Positions 14,009-21,297 of a DNA stretch of 24,893 nt are shown in pieces. Made by a program: the position numbers and the translations under genes. Within the stretch, counting starts at the first letter, position 1, and the number at the start of each line of letters is the position of its first letter. Source of the DNA: JBHAEP01 sp041855665 (GTDB taxonomy: Bacteria; Patescibacteriota; Saccharimonadia; Saccharimonadales; Saccharimonadaceae); assembly GCA_041855665.1 (NCBI GenBank), contig JBHAEP010000038.1:1-24893 (forward strand), in the 5' to 3' direction. The notes beneath the pieces were generated by a model. That model saw nothing but the letters and a program-made list of their open reading frames with translations, made no database searches and was not told where the DNA came from.

Positions 14009-15944
14009 AAGTAGTAATATTCTCTTGCTTGCTGGTACTAAATTGCGGTCAAGGCGCTGGATGACAATAATATCAATTATTGTTTCTAGTTTTCTTTTTG
14101 CTATTTTATTTGCTTTTGGTTTTTTGATTTTTGGTTTGAATAAAAATATCGAAAACCTAGCTAGAGAGACTGACTCTGATAAGTTTAGTGTATCTGGCCA
14201 TCTTAAAACTCCTGACGATGCCTTTCCGATAAGTTCAAATCACAGTGATATAGATGCTGTACGTGATTTTGAAGTTGAGTATAAGAGGCAGATTCAAGAA
14301 AAGTATAAAGGGTTAGGGATTGAGTATGAAGATGTTGTAGCTCCGGCTTTGATTCCGAGTAATAATTTTGCTGATGAAAACACTCCATCTAAGTATCGAT
14401 ATGTCATCAACTATGATTCACCGGTGGTGGACGCTTACATGGCTAATAAAATTACTGAATATAATAAAACAGCAAAAAACAAACTATCTGATGTTCAATA
14501 CTTAGCTAAGGAAACTGAAGCAGATAAAATCACTGCAGTAAGAAGTTATGGGAATGTATTTGGTAGCTCATCTTCCTTAATAAGAAATGACAAAGAATTA
14601 CCTAAGATTTCTGAGGCTTATGGAATAGGAGGATATTTTTCTAGAGGTATTAGAGATAGTCTGTACGCTGCTTTTTATGGTGATGCGGCTAATAAATTTA
14701 TATCAGATGACATAAAAGAACTAAAAGGTATACCTGTTATCGTTTCAGCTGAAGAGTTTCAGGAAGTTTTTGGTGATGATGTTGGTTTAGCTGTCAAGCC
14801 AAGTGATAAATTCCAGAAGTTGACGTGGCTAAACGAAGCTCGAGATAAATCAAAGGGTTTTGTTTATGAAGTTTGCTATAGAAATTCTGCAGACCTTGCA
14901 ATAAAGTCTAAATTTACTACTGACTTAATTGATATGGAAGCTAACAAGGGTAATAAGGATTACATTAAGCCAAGTTTGATTTATTCTGAGCCAAAAGAGG
15001 CTTGTGGTGAATACGAGGTAGTCGACGATAGTCGTAGTAAAGAAGAGAAGACATCTGAGCAGTTGAGTATCCAAAACTCTAAAAAGCTTGGTGAGTACCA
15101 ATCTCCGTACAGGGGTAAGATAAAGTTTCAGGTTGTTGGATTGGTAAGTAGTGATATTTTTAGCTATCAATCCAACCCAAATATTGACAGCTTCGCTAGT
15201 TCACTTTTTGGGGTTAGCGATTATTTCCAAAATGGAGCAGTTATTTTGGGAGATATGATAAAATTTTCCCCTGAAGATACTAGGGAGGTTTTTTATAATG
15301 CTGAAAAGATGAGTTCTAAGTACGCATCAGATTTTGATGATATTTATAGTTACTATATTTTGGAATATAGCTCTAAAGATAAAGCGGATGGTCTATTTAT
15401 CAGGCATTTAGGATGTAGAGGTGATAATGTCTGCGAAAAGTCAGGACTAGAATTTAGTGAATTTGGAAGAAGATTTAATCTTTTAGGCGATTTTCGTGAC
15501 ATTTTAATCAAATTTGGATTTATAGCTTTTGGACTAGCCTTTATTGTGTCTGTAATCATAATCTGGTTCATAGTATCCAGGATACTTTCGGATAGTCGAA
15601 AAGAAACGGCAGTTTATAGGTCTTTGGGTGCTAGTCGATGGACGATATTTAGGATTTACTTTACTTATGTTTCAATGCTCGCATTCTTAACTATGGTTTT
15701 ATCTATAGTTTTAGGATTGACCGGAGCTTACTTTGTTGCAAAATACTACGGCATTGGTCTTTATGCGGATTTGAGTTCGGTTTTTGGGGTTGTCAGTAAA
15801 ATTAATTCAGTTGATTTACTATATGTAAATTTGGTTTACAGCATTTCTCTAGCTGTAGCGATATTTGCGGTTTGCTATGTGGCAATGCTTATTCCGTTGA
15901 TTGTAAATACCCGCAGAGATATAATAAGCGATATTAGGGATTGA
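14001..15944 (+). CDS. FtsX/MacB-like ABC permease with large ectodomain
   Basis: 647 residues in the four-helix MacB/LolC layout: TM1 at 21-45, an extracytoplasmic region of about 455 residues, then TM2 (about 503-526), TM3 (556-579) and TM4 (609-634). The conserved FtsX coupling segment RKETAVYRSLGASRWTIFRIYF is at 534-555. The ectodomain is larger than the roughly 200-250 residues usual for MacB. It has several cysteines (in VCYRN, KEACGE, HLGCRGDNVCEK) that could form disulfides outside the cell. It pairs with the overlapping ATPase gene. UGA is the stop, the only one in the window. The ectodomain fold is not recognised beyond a MacB-PCD-like position. Confidence 0.85.
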   Translation: MVKSSNILLLAGTKLRSRRWMTIISIIVSSFLFAILFAFGFLIFGLNKNIENLARETDSDKFSVSGHLKTPDDAFPISSNHSDIDAVRDFEVEYKRQIQEKYKGLGIEYEDVVAPALIPSNNFADENTPSKYRYVINYDSPVVDAYMANKITEYNKTAKNKLSDVQYLAKETEADKITAVRSYGNVFGSSSSLIRNDKELPKISEAYGIGGYFSRGIRDSLYAAFYGDAANKFISDDIKELKGIPVIVSAEEFQEVFGDDVGLAVKPSDKFQKLTWLNEARDKSKGFVYEVCYRNSADLAIKSKFTTDLIDMEANKGNKDYIKPSLIYSEPKEACGEYEVVDDSRSKEEKTSEQLSIQNSKKLGEYQSPYRGKIKFQVVGLVSSDIFSYQSNPNIDSFASSLFGVSDYFQNGAVILGDMIKFSPEDTREVFYNAEKMSSKYASDFDDIYSYYILEYSSKDKADGLFIRHLGCRGDNVCEKSGLEFSEFGRRFNLLGDFRDILIKFGFIAFGLAFIVSVIIIWFIVSRILSDSRKETAVYRSLGASRWTIFRIYFTYVSMLAFLTMVLSIVLGLTGAYFVAKYYGIGLYADLSSVFGVVSKINSVDLLYVNLVYSISLAVAIFAVCYVAMLIPLIVNTRRDIISDIRD

Positions 15945-15947
15945 TAA

Positions 15948-15985
15948 AAATAATTCACCCTGACTATAGGGTGAATTATTTTTTT
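15948..15985. terminator. Bidirectional terminator between the permease and exporter genes
   Basis: TAATTCACCCT (15951-15961) pairs with AGGGTGAATTA (15968-15978), extendable by A-T pairs and followed by seven T. On the other strand it follows the exporter stop closely. Confidence 0.88.
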
Positions 15986-17765
15986 ATTGCTCGTCTTTAT
16001 TTTCCTGACCCTGGTGGCTCCATAGTTTAGCATAAGTGCCGTTTTTAATTATTAGATCATTATGTGTACCATCTTCTATAACCTTACCTTTTTCGATAAC
16101 GATAATTCTATCCAGTTTTGCCACCGTACTTAGTCTGTGTGCGACTATAATACTAGTTCGATTCTTGGTTAAAAATTCCAAACTTTTCTGTATATGTTTC
16201 TCGCTTTCAGAGTCTAGGGCGCTGGTTGCCTCATCCATGATTAAGATTGGGGAGTTTTTTAGCAGGGCGCGGGCTATGGCAACTCTTTGTCTTTGGCCGC
16301 CACTTAATTTCATTCCTCGTTCACCAACTATAGCATCTAAACCTTTTGGGATATCCTTTATAAATTCCCAAGCTCCAGATTGCTTGCATGCTGTTATTAT
16401 TTCATCCTCTGTTGCATTATTTTTGCCGTAGGTTATATTCTCTCTGATTGATCGGTGAAACATCAAAGGTTCTTGCGGTACATAAGATATTGATTCTCTA
16501 AGGCTTTTTTGCGATACGTTTTGAATATTTTGGTCATCGATTAAAATTTTTCCATCTGTCGGGTCGTCTAGTCGCAGAAGAAGTTTCGTGAGAGTGGTTT
16601 TGCCTGCACCCGATCTACCAACTATTCCGACCTTCTCACCGGCATTGATTGTTATATTTATATTGTCTAGGACATTTTTATCAGAGTCTGAATATCTGTA
16701 CGATAGATTACTTAACTCAATTTTACCATTTTGAACGTTTAGGTTTCGACTATTGGATTTGTCGGTGATTTTATTTGGTGTCATTAATATTTCCGCAAAA
16801 GGTGCAGACTGGATAAACAATCTGTCGTAATCAGTGATGATGTGTCCAATTGTGAATATTTCTGAGCTAATTCTTTGAATGTAAGTAACTATGAATATCG
16901 CAATTCCAAGCTCTAGCTTTCCGTCAAGAAGTAGCTTGGCGATTATAGCAATGACCGCAATCTGAAATGCTGCAGATAGCGATCTTCTGATAAATCCTTC
17001 TAGGTTTGATATGGTGGAATCTTTTGCTAGAATTTGGCGATATTTTTCTGTAATTTCAGCTATATTCGACTGTTCTTGTTGTTCCGCTGCGAAAATTTTG
17101 ACAGTGGAGTTGTTTACGATTGCGTCGGCAGTTATACCGTTTAGTTCAGAAATTGTCTTTTTGCGCGCTAGGCGATATGGCTCACGAATTTTGATGAATA
17201 TAAAAATTTGTGAAACTAGTACTATCATGAAACCGACAACGACAAATCCAGTTATGGTGCTGTTTGTAAAAATCAGAACCAATCCAACTATGATAGTCGC
17301 TAGCATTCGCAATGTTTCGCGCAAGAAAAGATGCACTAGCTGGCTATGGGTGTTTACAAAATCTATGAACTTTCCGGCTAGTGAACCAACTTTTTGATTT
17401 GAGAAAAAGTCGGCGTCTTTTGAGATTAATTCTGTAATCAGCTCGTCGACTAGTGTTTTTCGGACTTTTGATTCTTGGTTAATGAACGCTTGCGCCGAAG
17501 CAGCATTGATTATTACGCCTAAAATAGCGACAATTACTGACCATACTATGTATTTTTGTAAACTTTCATAGTCTCCAGTGGAAAATGTACCAATGGCTAG
17601 AGAAAGGCAGTAGGGCAGCAGTATATATAAGAAAACAACCGCAAGAGGGGATAGGATTGCATTTATCCAAAAACTGAATGGAAATTTCATGGAATGTTTC
17701 CAGAAAATTTTTAAAGTTTGACGGCTTGGTTTTTTGAGTATGGCGTTGATGATGTGATTTTTCAT
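15984..17765 (-). CDS. ABC exporter, fused membrane and ATPase domains
   Basis: A 593-residue half-transporter of the ABCB/MsbA type that would work as a dimer. The six-helix membrane domain (about 30-315) precedes the nucleotide-binding domain: Walker A GRSGAGKTT (383-391), Q-loop VPQEPLMF (429-436), signature LSGGQRQRVAIARAL (487-501), Walker B ILIMDEATSALDSE (507-520) and switch His543 in VAHRLSTV. Lipid, peptide or drug export are all possible; nothing in the context fixes the substrate. A single gene, not a pair, so a homodimer is likely. The ATG follows a TATAAT by 9 nt, with no Shine-Dalgarno. It is convergent with the MacB-like operon and divergent from trhO. Confidence 0.93.
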   Translation of the reverse strand: MKNHIINAILKKPSRQTLKIFWKHSMKFPFSFWINAILSPLAVVFLYILLPYCLSLAIGTFSTGDYESLQKYIVWSVIVAILGVIINAASAQAFINQESKVRKTLVDELITELISKDADFFSNQKVGSLAGKFIDFVNTHSQLVHLFLRETLRMLATIIVGLVLIFTNSTITGFVVVGFMIVLVSQIFIFIKIREPYRLARKKTISELNGITADAIVNNSTVKIFAAEQQEQSNIAEITEKYRQILAKDSTISNLEGFIRRSLSAAFQIAVIAIIAKLLLDGKLELGIAIFIVTYIQRISSEIFTIGHIITDYDRLFIQSAPFAEILMTPNKITDKSNSRNLNVQNGKIELSNLSYRYSDSDKNVLDNINITINAGEKVGIVGRSGAGKTTLTKLLLRLDDPTDGKILIDDQNIQNVSQKSLRESISYVPQEPLMFHRSIRENITYGKNNATEDEIITACKQSGAWEFIKDIPKGLDAIVGERGMKLSGGQRQRVAIARALLKNSPILIMDEATSALDSESEKHIQKSLEFLTKNRTSIIVAHRLSTVAKLDRIIVIEKGKVIEDGTHNDLIIKNGTYAKLWSHQGQENKDEQ

Positions 17766-17774
17766 AGCTATATA

Positions 17775-17780
17775 ATTATA
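17775..17780 (-). promoter_or_regulatory. -10 box of the ABC exporter gene
   Basis: TATAAT on the minus strand, 9 nt before the ATG at 17765; no clear -35. Suggests a short or absent leader. Confidence 0.5.
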
Positions 17781-17815
17781 ATATAAAATCGCAAAAAAAA
17801 AACGATTACATGAAT

Positions 17816-17844
17816 TTGACTACTATATAATTTATATTTATAAT
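17816..17844 (+). promoter_or_regulatory. Promoter of trhO, leaderless
   Basis: TTGACT (17816-17821), exactly 17 nt, TATAAT (17839-17844), then 6 nt to the ATG at 17851, so the predicted transcript starts at the A of the start codon. A second TATAAT at 17826-17831 lacks a good -35. Confidence 0.75.
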
Positions 17845-17850
17845 AATATT

Positions 17851-18768
17851 ATGCAAAAAATTCTTCTTTATTATAAATTTACACCAATATCAGATCCGGA
17901 AGCAGTGAAGCTTTGGCAGAAAGTTTTGTGCGATTCTTTAGGCTTGAAGGGGCGAATTTTGGTTAGCCGACACGGTCTTAATGGTACTGTCGGTGGAGAT
18001 GTCGAAGATTTAAAGAAATATATCAAGGAAACTAAGAAATTCCCTGGATTCAAAGATATTGTATTCAAGTGGAGTGATGGAACAGGGAATGATTTTCCAC
18101 GAATGAGTGTGAAGAATCGTCGTGAGCTTGTTGGGTTTAAGAATTCCGATGATGAATTTGAAGTTGATGAAAATGGCGTGATCGGTGGAGGAAAGCATCT
18201 GAAGCCGCATCAGGTTCACGAGATGGTGGAGAAATATGGTGATGATGTTGTTTTCTTTGACGGTAGAAATGCCAGTGAGGCACTTGTCGGTAAATTTAAA
18301 GGTGCTATCGTTCCAAACACTGAGACTTCACGAGATTTTATTGCTGAACTAGAGAGTGATAAGTACGATGACATCAAGGACAAAAAGGTCATTAGTTACT
18401 GTACTGGTGGAATACGTTGCGAAGTTATTTCTGCAATGATGAAAAAGCGTGGATTTAAAGAAGTTTACCAGATTGACGGCGGAATCGTTAAATATGGCGA
18501 AAAATATGGTGATGACGGTCTATGGGAAGGCGCTTTAAGGGTTTTTGACAACCGTAAAGTTATGAACTTTACAGATAAAGCCAAGACGATTGGTGAATGT
18601 ACTCATTGTAAAGCTAAGACTTCAAATTTTGAAAACTGTGCTTATATGCAATGTAATAGCCTGGTGTTGATATGTGAAAACTGTAAGAAGGATCCAGATC
18701 TCGTGTATCATACTGATGAATGTAGGTCTAAGGCCAAAGCTGAATCTAAAAAAGCAGCCATAAAGTAA
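17851..18768 (+). CDS. trhO: tRNA uridine(34) hydroxylase, rhodanese family (TrhO/YceA)
   Basis: A 305-residue protein of the TrhO/YceA family, which makes 5-hydroxyuridine at the wobble base of tRNA using oxygen. An N-terminal acylphosphatase-like domain (about 1-95) contains GLNGTVGG and WSDG. The rhodanese domain (about 120-225) has VVFFDGRNASEA and the active-site loop YCTGGIRCE with Cys184 and Cys190. The cysteine-rich C-terminal part (C250, C253, C263, C268, C275, C278, C291) likely binds metal, as in longer homologues. A basic tail ends the protein. It is a single gene with its own consensus promoter. In a probably fermentative organism the oxygen-dependent reaction is a point of interest. 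Confidence 0.92.
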   Translation: MQKILLYYKFTPISDPEAVKLWQKVLCDSLGLKGRILVSRHGLNGTVGGDVEDLKKYIKETKKFPGFKDIVFKWSDGTGNDFPRMSVKNRRELVGFKNSDDEFEVDENGVIGGGKHLKPHQVHEMVEKYGDDVVFFDGRNASEALVGKFKGAIVPNTETSRDFIAELESDKYDDIKDKKVISYCTGGIRCEVISAMMKKRGFKEVYQIDGGIVKYGEKYGDDGLWEGALRVFDNRKVMNFTDKAKTIGECTHCKAKTSNFENCAYMQCNSLVLICENCKKDPDLVYHTDECRSKAKAESKKAAIK

Positions 18769-18770
18769 AA

Positions 18771-18798
18771 TAAACCCCCGAGAATAATCGGGGGTTTA
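18771..18798. terminator. Bidirectional terminator between trhO and xfp
   Basis: TAAACCCCCG (18771-18780) pairs with CGGGGGTTTA (18789-18798), loop AGAATAAT. The T-rich exit is better on the xfp side. Confidence 0.85.
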
Positions 18799-18806
18799 AA
18801 TTTAGT

Positions 18807-21179
18807 TTAATTTTGGTGAGCGCGACCTTTCCATTGCCAGTTGCGAACTTCGGGCATATCTATACCGTGAGTTGTGATGTATTTACGGTGTTCGATAAGC
18901 TTTTGTTGCATGGTGGCTTTTAGGTGTTCAGCGCGAACGCCAAATTTTTCACCAACTCGATCCAGGGTGTCGATTACTAGGTTGAACCTGTCGATATTAT
19001 TGAGGACGCACATATCAAATGCTGTTGTAATTGTACCCTCTTCTTTATATCCGCGAACATGGAGGTTGCGATTTGTCCGACGATAGGTTAGGCGATGTAT
19101 CAACCAAGGGTATCCATGGTTAGCGAAAATGATATGTTTGTCTTTGGTGAAGATTTCATCATAAGCTTCATCTTCTAAGCCATGAGGACTTTCGCCAGCC
19201 GGTTCAAGTTTAGTTAGGTCGACTACGTTCACTACGCGCACTTTTAATTCTGGAAGATATGTTTGCAAAATTTCCGCAGCAGCTAGGGTTTCCATTGTTG
19301 GAACATCTCCCGCGCATGCGAGTACGACATCTGGTTCTGATCCATTGTCATTGCTTGCCCAATCCCAAACACCGAGTCCATTTGTACAGTGTTCGATTGC
19401 CTCTTCCATGTTTAGGTACTGAGGCGCTTCATCGTGTTTACCGCAGATCATGAGGTTGATGTAGTTTTTTGATCGCAGACAGTGATCCATTGTTGAGAGT
19501 AGTGTGTTGGCGTCTGGAGGTAGATATACGCGAATAGTCTCACTTTTCTTGGTAAATAAGTGGTCGATAAACCCTGGGTCTTGATGTGTGAATCCGTTGT
19601 GATCTTGTCGCCAAACATGGGAAGTTAACAGGTAGTTTAGAGATGGAATTGGCTTTCTCCAGGGTAGCTCAGAGCACATCTTTATCCATTTTGCATGTTG
19701 AGAGAACATTGAATCAATGATTCGGATAAAGGCTTCGTAGCTGTGGAATAGTCCGTGTCGGCCAGTTAAAAGATAACCTTCAAGCCATCCTTCAGCCATG
19801 TGTTCAGAAAGCATTGAATCGATCACGCGGCCGCTGGTTGATATAAATTCGTCGCCGTCTTTGATGCGCGCACCCCATTGACGATCGGTAACTTCGAAAA
19901 CTCCACCAAGTCTGTTTGATAATGTCTCATCTGGACTAAAGATTCTAAAATTATCCATATTGCTTGATATTACGTCGCGCAAAAACGGAGCCAGGGATTT
20001 CATACAGCTAACCCTAGTTTCGCCGGGATGATCAACCCGAACGGCATATTTTCTAAAATCTGGCATTTGGAGTGGCTTCATTAAGAGGCCGCCGTTAGTG
20101 TTTGGATTTAGACCCATTCTTTTATTGCCATTTGGAGTTAAGTTAGTTAGCTCTGGAATTAAGCTTCCGTTTTCATCAAATAACTCTTCAGGGTGGTAGC
20201 TTTTTAGCCATGACTCTAAGGTTTTCAGCGTACTTTCGTCATTGATGCCGTCAAATACAACAGGAACTTGATGTGATCGGAAATTTCCTTCATTTGGTAG
20301 TCCGTTGACAGTTTTTGGTCCAGTCCATCCTTTTGGAGAATTTAAGATGATCATTGGCCAGCGTGGTCTAGGGAAGTCAGCATATTCAGCTGATTGCTTT
20401 TTGATACGTTTAATCTCAGATACAACATGATCCATAGTGTCAGCCATTAGTTGGTGCATGGCATGAGGGTCGTCTCCTTCAACAAAGAATGGCTCCCAGC
20501 CATAGCCGCGCATTAACTGATCTAATTCGTCTCGCTCAATACGTGCAAGGATTGTTGGGTTTGATATTTTGTAGCCATTTAAGTGTAGAATCGGTAGAAC
20601 TACACCGTCTTTTTGTAGGTTTAAGAATTTATTGCTATGCCACGATGTAGCTAGAGGTCCGGTCTCGGCTTCACCATCGCCAACAACGCAGGCCACGATA
20701 AGGTCTGGATTATCGAAAACTGCGCCAAAAGCGTGCGCCAGAGAATATCCAAGTTCACCACCTTCGTGCATTGAGCCTGGAATTTGCGGTGAAACATGGC
20801 TAGAGAAGCCTCCGGGGAAGGAGAATTCTTTGAAAAGCTTGGTCATTCCAGCCTTGTCCTGGGTGTATTCGGGGTAGATTTCAGTAAACGAACCTTCGAG
20901 ATAGGTGTTTGCTATTAAAGCTGGACCTCCGTGTCCTGGACCAGAGATGTAGAGCATATTTAGATTATCTTTATTTATCACGCGGTTTAGGTGAGTGTAA
21001 ATAAAGTTTTGCCCTGGAGTTGTCCCCCAGTGTCCAAGTAGGTTGCGTTTAACATCTGATCTTTCAAGTGGTCGCTCTAGGAGCGGATTATCCTGTAGGT
21101 AAATTTGACCCACGGAGAGATAGTTTGTAGCACGCCAGTAGGCGTCAAGATTTTTTAGTTCATAAGAACTTAAGCTCAT
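18807..21179 (-). CDS. xfp: Xylulose-5-P/fructose-6-P phosphoketolase
   Basis: A full-length 790-residue thiamine-diphosphate enzyme that splits xylulose 5-phosphate (and often fructose 6-phosphate) with phosphate to acetyl phosphate plus a sugar phosphate. It is the key step of heterolactic/bifid fermentation, and ATP comes from acetyl phosphate. Signature blocks are LLGHWGTTPG (47-56), ISGPGHGGPA (78-87), the FPGGFSSH-to-MHEGGELGYSL region (121-146) and the TPP/Mg motif GDGEAETGPLATSWHSNKF (167-185). The ATG at 21179 is preceded by GGGTGAGG, a fair Shine-Dalgarno, and a proper promoter. Oral Saccharibacteria commonly carry this enzyme, to my knowledge. Transcribed alone, divergent from the MMPL gene. 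Confidence 0.97.
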   Translation of the reverse strand: MSLSSYELKNLDAYWRATNYLSVGQIYLQDNPLLERPLERSDVKRNLLGHWGTTPGQNFIYTHLNRVINKDNLNMLYISGPGHGGPALIANTYLEGSFTEIYPEYTQDKAGMTKLFKEFSFPGGFSSHVSPQIPGSMHEGGELGYSLAHAFGAVFDNPDLIVACVVGDGEAETGPLATSWHSNKFLNLQKDGVVLPILHLNGYKISNPTILARIERDELDQLMRGYGWEPFFVEGDDPHAMHQLMADTMDHVVSEIKRIKKQSAEYADFPRPRWPMIILNSPKGWTGPKTVNGLPNEGNFRSHQVPVVFDGINDESTLKTLESWLKSYHPEELFDENGSLIPELTNLTPNGNKRMGLNPNTNGGLLMKPLQMPDFRKYAVRVDHPGETRVSCMKSLAPFLRDVISSNMDNFRIFSPDETLSNRLGGVFEVTDRQWGARIKDGDEFISTSGRVIDSMLSEHMAEGWLEGYLLTGRHGLFHSYEAFIRIIDSMFSQHAKWIKMCSELPWRKPIPSLNYLLTSHVWRQDHNGFTHQDPGFIDHLFTKKSETIRVYLPPDANTLLSTMDHCLRSKNYINLMICGKHDEAPQYLNMEEAIEHCTNGLGVWDWASNDNGSEPDVVLACAGDVPTMETLAAAEILQTYLPELKVRVVNVVDLTKLEPAGESPHGLEDEAYDEIFTKDKHIIFANHGYPWLIHRLTYRRTNRNLHVRGYKEEGTITTAFDMCVLNNIDRFNLVIDTLDRVGEKFGVRAEHLKATMQQKLIEHRKYITTHGIDMPEVRNWQWKGRAHQN

Positions 21180-21214
21180 TTTTCCTCACCCTTTTGTTAT
21201 TAAAACTTAAGCTT

Positions 21215-21243
21215 ATTGTAGCGTATTTTTTTAAAAAAGTAAA
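21215..21243 (-). promoter_or_regulatory. Promoter of xfp
   Basis: Minus strand TTTACT (21243-21238), 17-nt spacer, TACAAT (21220-21215). Leader of about 28 nt. Its -35 lies 2 bp from the -35 of the divergent MMPL promoter. Confidence 0.6.
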
Positions 21244-21245
21244 TT

Positions 21246-21273
21246 TTGAGATGTTATCTTTTTGCTGTATACT
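21246..21273 (+). promoter_or_regulatory. Promoter of the MMPL transporter gene
   Basis: TTGAGA (21246-21251), 16-nt spacer, TATACT (21268-21273). Transcription near 21280, just upstream of a strong AAAGGAG at 21286-21292. Confidence 0.65.
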
Positions 21274-21297
21274 ATAGGTAGATTTAAAGGAGATATT

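Noticed and set aside
15942..15944. UGA decoded as glycine (genetic code 25).
   Set aside because: UGA ends the permease at a natural C-terminus directly before a terminator, and no gene in the window contains an in-frame TGA.
21262..21297. A TTG start for the MMPL gene, giving 12 extra residues.
   Set aside because: It overlaps the predicted -10 region and lies before the transcription start; AAAGGAG is placed correctly for the ATG at 21298.
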